A stretch of DNA of 64,000 nucleotides from an uncultured Selenomonadaceae bacterium (GCA_905233135.1 CAJOCQ010000003.1:62001-126000), one strand, 5' to 3'; positions 26,301-34,032 are shown, counted from the stretch's first letter. A program made the numbers and translations. Notes: generated from the letters alone by a model not told the origin.

Positions 26301-27287
26301 TTTTGTAAAAGTAATTGCGTGGTTGGCAATGTCAATTTTGACTGTGCCTTTGATATTAATCGGAATTGCAGCTAAACTGCCAATAGAAACGTTTACGCCG
26401 TTATCATCGCTTGTTGTTAAAGAAACTACGTTGTTTGCCATAGAAATTGATGTGGTAGCATCATTAGTCGCGCTAATATTGACAGAAAGTCCTTGAATAG
26501 TTGTAGTAAGAGTTGTGCCTGCTGAAAGTGTAAATTCACTGATTTGCCCTGTAAGAAGATACAACAAGCCAAAAGATAAATCGCCGCCGCTTAATGTTAC
26601 GTCGCCTGAAAGTCCAAAAGTACTGCCGCTAATGTTGACTGACGCGCCGTCCTTAAATACAAAGTAAAGCCCGTCAATCGCCAAAGTAGAATCGGAATTC
26701 GCGGTAATTCCAAAATTCAGCGCAGTTGAATATTCAGTAAGTTTTAAGTTATTAACAGAAACTGCCGCGTCTTTCGCAAGTGTAATAGCTTTATTTTCTG
26801 CGTTATAAGTAATGCTGCCGCTAAGAGAAATTGAACCGCTTGCAGTACCGCCGCTTACAGTTGCAGTTAATGTATCAGTCAAATTAAATACAGTTGCGCC
26901 GCTTGAATTAAACGGTACATCCAAACCGCCTGAAGGAACTGTTACAGTTATTGTGCCCAAAATTGAGGAGAAAATTGCGTTGTTTAATTTTACGCCGACA
27001 TTGCCCGCAGGGAAATTAATTTTGTCTGCGCTGTAAGTTGCTTTACCTGAAACATAGTTAAAAGAATGGCTGTCTTTAACAATTCTCAAAGTGCCGTCAG
27101 TTGACTCCGCAGTGAAACTAAATGCAGTCGAGCCGTCCAAAGTAATTTTTGGGTCTGTAGAATTTTCAAGCGTAACTTCAACAGTGCCTTTTGAAATTCC
27201 CGTGACGTTGCCCGAAGAATCATAAGTTAAAGCCGCGTCATCGCTTGTTGGGGTATAAGTTACGCCGTTTTTAGTTACAGTTTCCAT
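20310..27287 (-). CDS. Giant repeat protein with beta-rich N-terminal repeats and RTX-like C-terminal half
   Basis: 2325 residues, among the longest genes expected in such a genome. About residues 1-980 are Ser/Thr/Gly-rich beta-type repeats with a recurring GxTxTPxxxDGxL motif (for example ITYTPDSDDGGL, ITFTPAEEDGHL). No lipobox, LPXTG or FDLQLF start is seen. From about 985 on, loose RTX-like units appear in modules of 200-260 residues that closely resemble modules of the neighbouring giant gene. Tight nonapeptides lie at about 2114-2210. The last hundred residues (FMTDDTALDDITEAKYSVTD region) match the tail of the neighbour, consistent with a shared C-terminal secretion signal. Start ATG has GGAGG ten bases upstream. 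Likely a secreted adhesin or surface-layer-type protein; function inferred only. Confidence 0.85.
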   Translation of the reverse strand: METVTKNGVTYTPTSDDAALTYDSSGNVTGISKGTVEVTLENSTDPKITLDGSTAFSFTAESTDGTLRIVKDSHSFNYVSGKATYSADKINFPAGNVGVKLNNAIFSSILGTITVTVPSGGLDVPFNSSGATVFNLTDTLTATVSGGTASGSISLSGSITYNAENKAITLAKDAAVSVNNLKLTEYSTALNFGITANSDSTLAIDGLYFVFKDGASVNISGSTFGLSGDVTLSGGDLSFGLLYLLTGQISEFTLSAGTTLTTTIQGLSVNISATNDATTSISMANNVVSLTTSDDNGVNVSIGSLAAIPINIKGTVKIDIANHAITFTKNTVAKVTLPSGTVAQITANDDATSKFEIASDGTITLTPNEGDGTLNFKLLKSKSSSKRLLAASSDDSDYETTLDADIEVVSGSISFNLSTFHLDVAAGTVTKLTMGDYVFTTSNSKNAGGTISFTDEGGITYTPDSDDGGLTITVEGTGDSQFENVALEALSGSFTLNPDSTISIAKDTELKLTFSDTYSISFKTTNDTGGTLALLDGGITFTPAEEDGHLELTVTNGDTTRTASLEMTGTVTYTFDGNIELAEGTVVKNVFENGNELTITANTDASGTITFNPEGGLTITPSSSDALNVVLTDGEIEIFNITSIKGSISYQGGTVTASDGSEIRFTNYFFDENEMIMSTNGGESSIKFGAGGTSYIASENAQFVLDCQDGETLELQNGTFIDNYGNTATITAGSIFKTNDFDPIYILETAGTYTLNGNEITTTADNVEVYLPNGDTVSFDAGAGVTFDGKEFSGEGTVSITNGEISFVMTEAGEISYGDKTFELTEDVESGVTVTLTDSGFEVSHVVTAEEVAYYETDESEIGKTFVENVSVSGDKDYTVTLTSFGVKELQNISKGVTVTASAELDGETYEDGTNFDIVTDSTGKFTFGDKTYTISDDDSVRLRVFFANDGTAFLGAIGDLSDEGNIQIGDSILSSGVVINSAKAVQIIGTDEDDTITSTGHNVTIYGNAGNDLITASGRNLSIDAGEGNDSLVAANSSVSISNSTINLGEGEDVVDFAGILNQVTITGAGATNDINIGTLRSPIKNSSRTFNTINLTNEDAANISIDKMHGAGLMLYLNNTSGEGSNNVSVGSFEGNKNIFFESVSGAVANNVVLGDINGKNNFVAIEFGPGNANFGSNNDSITIGDIAASNGFHMWLDGGNDNVTIGEVGKKVNIGAVAINSLTAEVGDISNGGHITFLGGNAENNITTGNLGASVSFYAELQDGNDNVKIGDVGKKSNVTVDGGGGADTFEFNDIYGNVTVTSGEPKHINRVDTLRNPGITAESIESTAETNAIDLTISTVKAGSNVEITGGEDADKVSIGFVELGSVSISLGAGNDSIYINAVSDSISSNESKVSVDAGEGDNYIKLDFGYKNTITSGNGNDLVEVTRGSNMNISTGAGNDTILGVLSPAAGEDNWTFGSNAIIDGGAGNDYISPHYSDNSSIYGGAGNDTIINNGENTTINGGAGNDYIELTNNLRANTGDYEGQVIEVSAGNDTLLGVNENTSIVGTFTNSSVDGDNVILTSAEGTLTIIDGKGETFYINGAETTIDENMTALNINNSVANTLIEGTELNDTISNTGDNVTIDSGSGNDSISVIADNVSINTGDGNNTVYGVESKQINITTGDGDNYIYNTYVKYDEEKQAYVNYDSDTASTIITGAGNDTIANEGMYQSSVDAGEGDNVIGLYHSYENTVTTGAGDDSVIVGRGHKLSLSTGAGNDTIQGTLANVETSDWTFGGYNTVDAGKGNDYIDTWYSDNSSIYGGAGNDTIIHNGKNTTINGGAGNDYIEFTNKLKEDTGDYESAIFVTSLGHDTIKNYSSVVTLQGTFKNSSVSGNDVVLKTSHGTLTILDGAGETLNLNGVESVVGEKIAAQNIINHTANTLISGSSLDDTVKNSGANVTIQGYSGNDSIKNSGANALIYGDEGNDKISLSSAAKNNTIYAGEGDDSIIGSGGNNLFVYEGGNDYISAYKTTDTIQIESGEISNATLSGSNVIFTVGENNITLKGAKNRTINLIDADGNSFSTLIGGTSTEATITDSDQSIIKADRNALVIDASDRTEDLQITGNSKANTIYGGSGNDTIDGGAGSDSILGNDGADKISGGAGNDSMYGGAGADYLEGNSGKDYLEGGAGNDTLDGGAAADTLTGGAGHDLFVYSAGKDVITDYTAGADKIQISKGKISDTSYDGDDVIFKIGTGSLTVQNGNGKDITIIDSSGNETTETYSDQIHWGSRTLDLLYDNNFMTDDTALDDITEAKYSVTDIQDNKVEKLAQDSTILTYGEDK

Positions 27288-27354
27288 AAAAAATTAGCCT
27301 CCAATAAACATATACATTTATTTTACCATTGAATTTTTTAGATTATTTTCAAGA

Positions 27355-27383
27355 ATTGTAATAGAAATGTTGGCGTTTGTCAA
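27355..27383 (-). promoter_or_regulatory. Sigma-70 promoter of the 2325-residue giant gene
   Basis: On the minus strand TTGACA (27378-27383) and TACAAT (27355-27360) are 17 bases apart, placing the transcript start about 60 bases ahead of the ATG. A small inverted repeat GTCA-AAA-TGAC (27379-27389) overlaps the -35 and could be an operator. Confidence 0.65.
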
Positions 27384-27436
27384 AATGACGTTAAAATATT
27401 TGCCTTTGTTAAAAACTTTTTATCTTAAATTTTATT

Positions 27437-27623
27437 TTGAATGTACTTTCTTTCTTTTTGGAAAAAGAAAAAAAGTACCAAAGAAAGAAAAACTTTCCGC
27501 CCGTCAGTGCCGCTCGGATACTGGACGCACTTAGTAACAGGTGGCCCCCTTTGGGGCCTCAACTTTTTCCGACGCTCGTAAAAAAAGGTCAAGCTGCGGC
27601 TTTAGTGACGGGCGGCTTTTTCA
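27437..27623 (-). repeat. Dispersed structured intergenic element, copy C
   Basis: On the minus strand it opens GCCGCCCGTCACTAAAGCCG just after comEA and ends in a pyrimidine-rich inverted repeat that closes with GAAAGAAAGTACATT. It is near-identical over most of its length to copies at 6576-6783 and 48285-48464, including the GGCCCCAAAGGGGGCC hairpin. Confidence 0.85.
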
Positions 27624-27633
27624 GTTTCAGATT

Positions 27634-28209
27634 TTAATTCACGGTAATTGAGTCTTTCATTTTCTCAAAAGTTTTTGGACCTATACCCTTAACTTTTTTT
27701 ATGTCTTCAATATTTTCAAACGTGCCGTTATTCGTGCGGTATTCTAAAATTCTATCGGCAATGACGGGACCGACGCCTCTAAGTTTTGTTAATTCGTCTT
27801 TGTCGGCGGTATTAATGTTTATCAAAGAATTATTCTGCGCGAATTTTGCAGATTTATTAGGCGCGGAATTTTCAGCGGCTGGAATTTCTTGGAAAATAAT
27901 TTCTTTGGCGGGTATGTGAATATGTTGTCCGTCAACAAGCGGCTCGGCAAGATTTATAATTTCAGTGTCAGCCAAATCAGTAAGCCCGCCCGCCGCGTTT
28001 ACCGCATCGACGCCGCGCAAATTTCCCGTATCTTCCAAAGTTACAACTGCAGGCGTTTTCACTTGCCCTGAAACGTACACGCTTATTTCTTTTTTGGCGG
28101 GCTCAATATTTTCTGCAACTTCAATTTCTTTGGAATTTTCGCCGTAAAGAAAAAAAGCCGCCAATATTACGGCGACTAAAATGCAACTTAAAATTATTTT
28201 GTTTCTCAT
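27634..28209 (-). CDS. comEA: ComEA family helix-hairpin-helix DNA-binding protein
   Basis: ComEA binds incoming DNA at the membrane during natural transformation. The 191 residues have an N-terminal membrane anchor (about 4-23), a SLBB domain (about 40-115, ISVYVSGQVKTPAVVTL), a linker, and a C-terminal double helix-hairpin-helix (ININTADKDELTKLRGVGP and IEDIKKVKGIGPKTFEKM). Length and order are typical of Firmicute ComEA. No ribosome site is obvious; the 34-base gap from serA is filled by an octamer repeat, so translation may depend on coupling. Confidence 0.93.
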   Translation of the reverse strand: MRNKIILSCILVAVILAAFFLYGENSKEIEVAENIEPAKKEISVYVSGQVKTPAVVTLEDTGNLRGVDAVNAAGGLTDLADTEIINLAEPLVDGQHIHIPAKEIIFQEIPAAENSAPNKSAKFAQNNSLININTADKDELTKLRGVGPVIADRILEYRTNNGTFENIEDIKKVKGIGPKTFEKMKDSITVN

Positions 28210-28210
28210 A

Positions 28211-28250
28211 ACTATAACACTATCACACTATTCAACTATCACACTACTCC
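28211..28250 (+). repeat. Period-8 mini-repeat between serA and comEA
   Basis: ACTATAAC, ACTATCAC, ACTATTCA, ACTATCAC and ACTACTCC follow in exact 8-base phase; the last overlaps the serA stop. The same unit occurs at 5041-5064. Confidence 0.85.
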
Positions 28251-29818
28251 GCGTCATCAAATGCAACCAGCGTAACGTCAAAAATTGCTTCCAAACTTTT
28301 AACTTTGTCAATGACAGCTTTTGAAATTGGATTATCGACAGTCAACACCATTAAATTTGTGCCGCCGATGTCAGTTTTGCCGACTTGCATACTTGAAATA
28401 TTTATGTCAAAGTCAGCCAAAATCGTTCCGACTGTACCGATAACGCCGGGCTTGTTTGTATGCGGGCAAATTAAAATTCTTGAATGCGGGTCAACGTCAA
28501 CGCGGAAATTATTTATTTCGACAATGCGCCCTTCGTTGCCGAAAAGTGCGCCCGTTACAGAATTTTTATTCGCCGTAACTGTAACGGTGTTTGCAAAATT
28601 ATCTGCAACGTTGGAAGTAATTTCAGAAAGTTTAATTCCCCTGTCCTGCGCGAGCAAATTTGCATTAACCAAATTAACGTGCTCCAACGCGCGGGACAAA
28701 ACGCCCTTCAATACGGCGGTTGAAATTAGGGAAGTATTGTCTTCAGCAATTTTGCCGTTAATTTTTACTTCAACATTTGAAATTGGTTCTTTGCTGAGCG
28801 CGGTAATTGTTCTGCCCAATCTTTCTGCAAGCGTAAGATAAGGCGCAAGTTTTTTAAGAATGTGCGCGGGAATGTGCGGCATATTAACGGCGGTTGCAAC
28901 AGGGCGATTATTCAGCGCGTCAACAATCCCGTTTGCAACATCCACTGAAACGCTTATTTGCGCCTCAATCGTGGACGCTCCCAAATGTGGCGTTAAAATT
29001 AAATTGTCAATTTCGCGCAACGGCGAATTTTCTGCCAGCGGTTCACTTGTGAAAACGTCAACAGCCGCGCCCGCAATAATTTTTTCTTTCAGTGCAACTG
29101 CCAAATCATTTTCGTTAATGATACCGCCGCGTGCGCAGTTTATAAGGCGCGTGGTAGGTTTCATCATTTTCATTTTCTCAAGCGTTATCATATTTTCGGT
29201 TTGTTTAGTAAGCGGCATATGCACTGTAATAAAATCAGCAGTTTTAAAAAGTTCGTCAAGTTCCATAAGTTTAACGCCCAAAGATTCTGCGCGCTCCGCA
29301 CTTACAAACGGGTCATAAGCAATAACATTCATTTCAAAAGCTTGAGCGCGTTTAGCAACGCCCGCACCTATTCTTCCCAAGCCGATAACCGCCAAAGTTT
29401 TATTGCGCAATTCCACGCCGACAAATTTTTTTCTGTCCCAACCGCCCGCGTGCATAGTTTTATTTGCTTGCGGAATATTTCTTGAAAGAGACGCCATCAT
29501 TGCGAAAGTATGTTCAGTTGCGGCGATAGTATTTCCGTCGGGCGAATTTATAACAATAATTCCGCGTTCGGTTGCGGCTTTAACGTCAATGTTATCAACG
29601 CCGACTCCTGCGCGCCCGATTATTTTTAAATTTTCGGCGCGGCTGATAACTTCAGCAGTAACTTTTGACGCGGAGCGAACTATAAGCGCGTCAAACTTCG
29701 GAATAATTTCCAAAAGTTCGTCCGCAGAAATTTTATCGTGAACTTCGACGCTAAAATTTTTTTTAAGAATTTCGATACCTTCGGCAGCTATGCCGTCAAC
29801 GGCTAAAATATTGTACAA
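28244..29818 (-). CDS. serA: D-3-phosphoglycerate dehydrogenase
   Basis: First enzyme of serine synthesis, oxidising 3-phosphoglycerate with NAD. The start is the TTG at 29816-29818, with AAAGGAAG upstream; it gives 525 residues, the normal long-form length. The longest frame runs 29 codons further into the upstream gene. Visible are VIGLGRIGAGVAKRA (NAD loop), NCARGGIINE (catalytic Arg region), a Glu in DVFTSEP and HLGAST (His). An ASB domain (about 320-440) and a C-terminal ACT domain (ILICPHTNKPGVIGTVGTIL) follow. Probably co-transcribed with the GT9 gene 19 bases upstream. Confidence 0.96.
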   Translation of the reverse strand: MYNILAVDGIAAEGIEILKKNFSVEVHDKISADELLEIIPKFDALIVRSASKVTAEVISRAENLKIIGRAGVGVDNIDVKAATERGIIVINSPDGNTIAATEHTFAMMASLSRNIPQANKTMHAGGWDRKKFVGVELRNKTLAVIGLGRIGAGVAKRAQAFEMNVIAYDPFVSAERAESLGVKLMELDELFKTADFITVHMPLTKQTENMITLEKMKMMKPTTRLINCARGGIINENDLAVALKEKIIAGAAVDVFTSEPLAENSPLREIDNLILTPHLGASTIEAQISVSVDVANGIVDALNNRPVATAVNMPHIPAHILKKLAPYLTLAERLGRTITALSKEPISNVEVKINGKIAEDNTSLISTAVLKGVLSRALEHVNLVNANLLAQDRGIKLSEITSNVADNFANTVTVTANKNSVTGALFGNEGRIVEINNFRVDVDPHSRILICPHTNKPGVIGTVGTILADFDINISSMQVGKTDIGGTNLMVLTVDNPISKAVIDKVKSLEAIFDVTLVAFDDAE

Positions 29819-29837
29819 GGTAAAACTTCCTTTCAAT

Positions 29838-31034
29838 TTAATTAAAGTCAAGTTTAAAAAATAATTCTTCAACAGATTTATCGTCTGTAAGAACAGGCGG
29901 CGCACCCGTTTTTCTGATTTTTGAAAACTTCATAAAGTACGCCATTTCTTCAAAGGCTTTGACAATTTCAGCGGGATTTATTTGAGTGATACAATGCGGC
30001 TTGTATTCTGCGCAACCCGAATAAATCAAAGCTTCTTTGCACTTGTCAAGGGGATGTTCGGGGCGCAAAACTATTGCAAGATTTTGCCAAGGATGATATT
30101 GGGCAAATTGGCTTAAACCTCTTTCAAAAAATAATTCCCTGTCTTTAGCTTCGGGGCTTAAAGTTATGGTAGGAATTTTCGCCGCCGCCGCGCAATGCGC
30201 AGTTCCCGTATCGTTGCCGATATATAATTCTGTCAGCGAAATTAACGCCGCTGTTTCGCGCCAATTTAATTTCAGCGTTGTAATATTTTTTACAAATTCA
30301 GCGGGCAAATTATCCTGTAAAAATTTTGCGTCTTCAGCTTCGGCAGATCCGCCGAAAATTATTAAAGCGGCTCCCTTTGCAATTATTTTTTGATATGCCT
30401 CAAGATATTTTTCAACGGGATAATGTCGCGCAGGATGACCGCCGCCCAATCCTACCGTAATTTTCATTCTGCCGGGCGCAAAATCTTTTAAAAAATTTTC
30501 AGCTTTGTATAAATCTTCCGCGCCGTACCACAATTCGCAATTAGTGCGTTGAATTTTCAAGCCGTAAGAGTGCAGAACAAATAAACTTCTTGCAACGTCA
30601 TTTATAATTTTTTTCGGCTGAATAACTTGATGCGTCAATAAAAAATATCCTATGTCCTTTTGGGCGTCTTCGGGCGAAATATTTCGGTAATATGTCCCGT
30701 TTGCTCCGCGAAAGTAGCCGATTCTTTCTTTTGCGCCGCTCAAATAAAGCAACGTCATTTCTTTAATATCTGTCCAATATCTGAAACTGAATGCAATATT
30801 ATAACGTTTCTTCCAAAGATTTTTCCGCGCAAAATCTACGCTTCTTTCAAAATTTTCAAGTATATCTTCAGAAAAATTAAAAGTTAAAATTTCGTTGACA
30901 TAGTGGCAAAATTCCGCCAAAGGGTAAATTATTTTCCGTACAACCAAAGTAATATGAGCCGCAGGATAATTCGCCCTAAGTTCACGAATTGCCGCGCTTG
31001 TCAAAACAAAATCTCCAACTGCGTCAAGGCGCAA
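29838..31034 (-). CDS. GT9 family glycosyltransferase (heptosyltransferase-like), main frame of a frame-interrupted gene
   Basis: ADP-heptose:LPS heptosyltransferase-like proteins transfer sugars to lipopolysaccharide or similar acceptors. Motifs are LRLDAVGDFVLTSAAIREL at the N-terminal nucleotide-sugar fold and YIGNDTGTAHCAAA in the C-terminal fold. This frame is open only from a TTG at 31034. Its true beginning (TTG 31219, AAGGGGGTGA upstream) lies in another frame, and the two join at a run of seven G (31053-31059). Adding one G would give a continuous protein of about 460 residues aligned with the next gene. The current state is therefore off, or yields an N-terminally truncated protein. 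A fixed frameshift is the simpler alternative. Confidence 0.8.
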   Translation of the reverse strand: MRLDAVGDFVLTSAAIRELRANYPAAHITLVVRKIIYPLAEFCHYVNEILTFNFSEDILENFERSVDFARKNLWKKRYNIAFSFRYWTDIKEMTLLYLSGAKERIGYFRGANGTYYRNISPEDAQKDIGYFLLTHQVIQPKKIINDVARSLFVLHSYGLKIQRTNCELWYGAEDLYKAENFLKDFAPGRMKITVGLGGGHPARHYPVEKYLEAYQKIIAKGAALIIFGGSAEAEDAKFLQDNLPAEFVKNITTLKLNWRETAALISLTELYIGNDTGTAHCAAAAKIPTITLSPEAKDRELFFERGLSQFAQYHPWQNLAIVLRPEHPLDKCKEALIYSGCAEYKPHCITQINPAEIVKAFEEMAYFMKFSKIRKTGAPPVLTDDKSVEELFFKLDFN

Positions 31035-31048
31035 AATTAATATATTGA

Positions 31049-31219
31049 CTAACCCCCCCTGTGGATAGGGGCGCGGAAATTTTCTGCCGCAAAAGCGGGC
31101 TCCATTTTTTTATACAATTCATAGTAATTAAATTTGCTTGTTTGAATGACGCCCGCTTTAAATTCTTCAACGGCTTTGTTCAAATTAGAAAATCTGTCTT
31201 CGGAAAAATTTTCTTCCAA
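31049..31219 (-). pseudogene. Out-of-frame 5' part of the GT9 gene
   Basis: TTG start with AAGGGGGTGA ahead, 56 codons, stop directly after the seven-G tract. The peptide (start EENFSEDRFSNLNKAVEEF, end NFRAPIHRGG) aligns with the first 55 residues of the intact GT9 paralogue (RTPRRGG at the same spot), showing that it is the displaced N-terminus of the gene at 29838-31034. Confidence 0.85.
31053..31059 (-). repeat. Poly-G tract (7), out-of-frame GT9 gene
   Basis: Seven G on the coding strand at the junction of the N-terminal segment and the GT9 domain. Eight would restore the frame. On the plus strand the C run is followed eight bases later by GGGG (31068-31071), forming a small hairpin. 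Confidence 0.9.
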
Positions 31220-31251
31220 TTCGTCACCCCCTTAAAAAAATTTAATTGACG

Positions 31252-32508
31252 TTAAGAGATTTTCTTGATTCTTGAAAACATTTTGAAGTAAATCATTTCG
31301 TCAAACGCTTTAACAATTTCAGCGGGATTTATTTGAGTGATACAATGCGGCTTGCCCGCATAGCAATTACCAAATTTTTCGCAACCTTCCAGCGGGCGTT
31401 CGCAAAGAAGAACTATAGCTTCAGTTTGATACGGGAAAAAATTGTAGTACTCGCCTTTTTTTAGTATTTCTACCATTTCTTTTGAATTACGGTTTACAAC
31501 AATGACGGGAATTTTTAATGCCGCTGCGCAATGTGCAGTTCCTGTATCGTTGCCGATATATAAATTTGTTTGAGCGATAACCGCCGCAGTTACGCGCCAA
31601 TTTAATTTCAATTCTGCAATATTTTTTACAGAATCAGCGGGCAAATTTTCCTGTAAAAATTTTGCGTCTTTGACTTCGGCAGGTCCGCCGAGAATAACCA
31701 AACTTGCGCCCTTGTCAATAATTTTTTTGAAAGCCTCAAGATACTTTTCAACGGGATATTTTCGCTCGGGAAAATTTGCGCCAATTCCTACTGCAACTTT
31801 TATTTTGCCGGGCGCAAAATCTTTCAACAAATTTTCGGCAGTATAAAAATCTTCATTGCCGAACCAAATTTCTACATCCTTGCGATTTACTTTCAGCCCG
31901 CTTGCTTCCAAAAGATGTAAATCTATCAAGCATGAATGCAAAATATTTTTATCACCTGAAACAGGGTGATTCAAAAAAATACCGCTCCAATCATTTTTTT
32001 CTGCGCTATGACCTATACGTTCACGTGCACCGCTTATGTACGACATAAAAATATGCGTAGCATCAGCAGGAGATGTAAAGCTTAAATCATAACGTTTGCT
32101 CCAAAAATTTTCCCGCGCAAATTCAAAAGAATTTTTTATTATATCCAATAAATTCCTGTTATATATTGGACTTACAAAAGGCGTATCAAAGGGAATTACT
32201 TCATTGACATACGGGCAAAATTCCGCCAAAGGATAAACGCGACGATTGACAACCAAAGTAATAAAAGCTGAAGGATAATTCGCCCTAAGTTCACGAATTG
32301 CCGCGCTTGTCAAAATAAAATCCCCAACTGCGTCAAGGCGCAAAATGAGAATCCTTTCTACCCCCCCCCTTCGGGGTGTACGGAAACCGAGCCTTGCAAA
32401 TTCCTGTTCCATTTCTTGCAGAAATAAACCGAAATTAATTTGAGAAGTTTTTAAAGCTTGTTCAACGGTTTCTTCGCCGATTTTATAAAGTGATTCAAAA
32501 TTTTCCAT
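31252..32508 (-). CDS. GT9 family glycosyltransferase (heptosyltransferase-like), in-frame paralogue
   Basis: The intact tandem paralogue of the preceding entry, 418 residues. A short helical N-terminal segment (about 1-50) precedes a poly-G-encoded Gly-Gly, then the GT9 domain: ILILRLDAVGDFILTSAAI, GIGANFPERKYPVEKYLEAF and YIGNDTGTAHCAAALKIPVI. The C-terminal GKPHCITQINPAEIVKAF is nearly identical in the two copies. Start ATG 32506-32508 has AGGTG six bases upstream; a GTG nine bases earlier is possible. It follows lysS closely and is probably on the greA-lysS transcript. Because its G run is nine long and in frame, the protein is predicted to be made in this sequenced state. Confidence 0.9.
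   Translation of the reverse strand: MENFESLYKIGEETVEQALKTSQINFGLFLQEMEQEFARLGFRTPRRGGVERILILRLDAVGDFILTSAAIRELRANYPSAFITLVVNRRVYPLAEFCPYVNEVIPFDTPFVSPIYNRNLLDIIKNSFEFARENFWSKRYDLSFTSPADATHIFMSYISGARERIGHSAEKNDWSGIFLNHPVSGDKNILHSCLIDLHLLEASGLKVNRKDVEIWFGNEDFYTAENLLKDFAPGKIKVAVGIGANFPERKYPVEKYLEAFKKIIDKGASLVILGGPAEVKDAKFLQENLPADSVKNIAELKLNWRVTAAVIAQTNLYIGNDTGTAHCAAALKIPVIVVNRNSKEMVEILKKGEYYNFFPYQTEAIVLLCERPLEGCEKFGNCYAGKPHCITQINPAEIVKAFDEMIYFKMFSRIKKIS
32361..32369 (-). repeat. Poly-G tract (9), in-frame GT9 gene
   Basis: Nine G on the coding strand, at the same position relative to the GT9 domain as the seven-G tract of the paralogue. The plus-strand C run is followed after TTC by GGGG (32373-32376), so a tight hairpin is possible. 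Confidence 0.92.
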
Positions 32509-32517
32509 AGCGTACAC

Positions 32518-34017
32518 CTATTCGATAACTTTCATTGTCGGGAAAAGTAAAACGTCACGGATTGACGGCGAATCCGTCAGCAACATTACTAAACGGTCAA
32601 CGCCGATACCGAGCCCTCCCGTCGGCGGCAAGCCGTATTCAAGCGCACAAATAAAATCAGTGTCCATAACGTGCGCTTCAGCGTCGCCGGCTTCACGCGC
32701 CTTTAATTGTTCCTCAAAGCGTGCCTTTTGGTCAATAGGGTCATTCAATTCTGTAAAGCCGTTGGCAAGTTCGCGCCCGTAAACATAAAATTCAAATCTG
32801 TCAGTAATGCGCGGGTCATTGGGATTTTTTTTGGCAAGCGGCGAAATTTCTGTTGGATGCCCTGTAATAAAAATTGGTTGAATTAAATCTTCTTCGACTT
32901 TCGCTTCAAACGCCGCGTTCAAAATTCCGCCAATTCCAAAACGCTGTTCATAGGCAACGCCAATTTCATCAGCCATAGCGCGCGCCTCTTCAACAGTTTT
33001 GCAGGAAAGAAAATCTTTGCCCGTTTTATTTTTTACGGCGTCATTCATAGAAATTCTCGGCGGGTTCTTTAAATCAAGTTCCACGCCCTGATAAGTAATT
33101 TTTGTCGTACCCAAAACTTTTTCGGCGGCAAGGCAACAAATACCCTCCGTCACGTCAATTAAATCATTGTAATCGCCGTACGCTTGATAAATTTCAACGC
33201 TTGTAAATTCGGGGTTATGGCGGTTATCCATACCTTCATTTCTGAAAATCCTGCCAATTTCGTAAACGCGCTCAAAGCCGCCGACAATCAAACGTTTCAA
33301 ATTTAATTCGGTTGCAATTCTCAAATATAAATCAATGTCCAAAGTGTTATGGTGCGTAATGAAAGGACGAGCCGCCGCGCCGCCCGCAATCGTTGAAAGA
33401 ATCGGCGTTTCAACTTCAATAAAATTTCTTTCGTCCAAATATTGGCGAATAGCTTGAATAATTTTTGTACGCTTTAAAAAAGTTTCGCGCACTTCGGGAT
33501 TAACAATCAAATCTAAATAGCGTTGACGGTAACGAATTTCAACATCTTTCAAGCCGTGAAATTTTTCAGGCAACGGGCGAAGAGACTTCGCCAATAAATC
33601 AAAATCTTCAACGCGGACGGTTAATTCACCGCGCTTGGTTTTGAAAACTTGCCCGCGCAGTCCTATAATATCGCCAATATCCAAAAGTTTAAACTGCGAA
33701 TATTTTTCTTCGCCCAAAATGTCAAGCTTGAAATAAATTTGAATGTTGCCTGTTCTGTCCGCCAAAGTGCCGAAACTTGCTTTACCGTGCCCGCGAATTG
33801 CCATTAAACGCCCCGCAATTTGAACTTCGCCCGCGTCTTCTTCGTTTTCAATTTCTCCGAACTCTGTGCGAATATCTGCGGCGTGGTGCGTGACTTCGTA
33901 ACGGTGCCCGAAGGGTGCAACGCCTTTTTCAATGAAGGCGTTTAATTTATCGTGGCGCGCCTGTATCAAAATATTTTCGTCAACAGGCGGTGTTTGTTCC
34001 TGTACATTTTTAGCCAT
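32518..34017 (-). CDS. lysS: Lysyl-tRNA synthetase, class II
   Basis: Charges tRNA-Lys. 499 residues with an N-terminal OB-fold anticodon domain ([21 protein letters not shown]) and the class II catalytic core: motif 2 [18 protein letters not shown] and motif 3 [15 protein letters not shown]. Length is normal. GAGGAG precedes the ATG. It lies 15 bases downstream of greA, a pairing common in Firmicutes. Confidence 0.98.
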   Translation of the reverse strand: MAKNVQEQTPPVDENILIQARHDKLNAFIEKGVAPFGHRYEVTHHAADIRTEFGEIENEEDAGEVQIAGRLMAIRGHGKASFGTLADRTGNIQIYFKLDILGEEKYSQFKLLDIGDIIGLRGQVFKTKRGELTVRVEDFDLLAKSLRPLPEKFHGLKDVEIRYRQRYLDLIVNPEVRETFLKRTKIIQAIRQYLDERNFIEVETPILSTIAGGAAARPFITHHNTLDIDLYLRIATELNLKRLIVGGFERVYEIGRIFRNEGMDNRHNPEFTSVEIYQAYGDYNDLIDVTEGICCLAAEKVLGTTKITYQGVELDLKNPPRISMNDAVKNKTGKDFLSCKTVEEARAMADEIGVAYEQRFGIGGILNAAFEAKVEEDLIQPIFITGHPTEISPLAKKNPNDPRITDRFEFYVYGRELANGFTELNDPIDQKARFEEQLKAREAGDAEAHVMDTDFICALEYGLPPTGGLGIGVDRLVMLLTDSPSIRDVLLFPTMKVIE

Positions 34018-34032
34018 ATAAAAACTCCTCTG

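Larger units (their letters stand above)
27288..27633. other. Intergenic region between comEA and the giant gene
   Basis: Contains the giant-gene promoter (27355-27383) and, from 27437 on, a full copy of the dispersed structured element. No gene was found. Confidence 0.7.

Noticed and set aside
27634-28209. Competence operon (comEA-comEC)
   Set aside because: comEA stands alone after serA; no comEC or comEB frame follows in the 350 bases before the giant gene.
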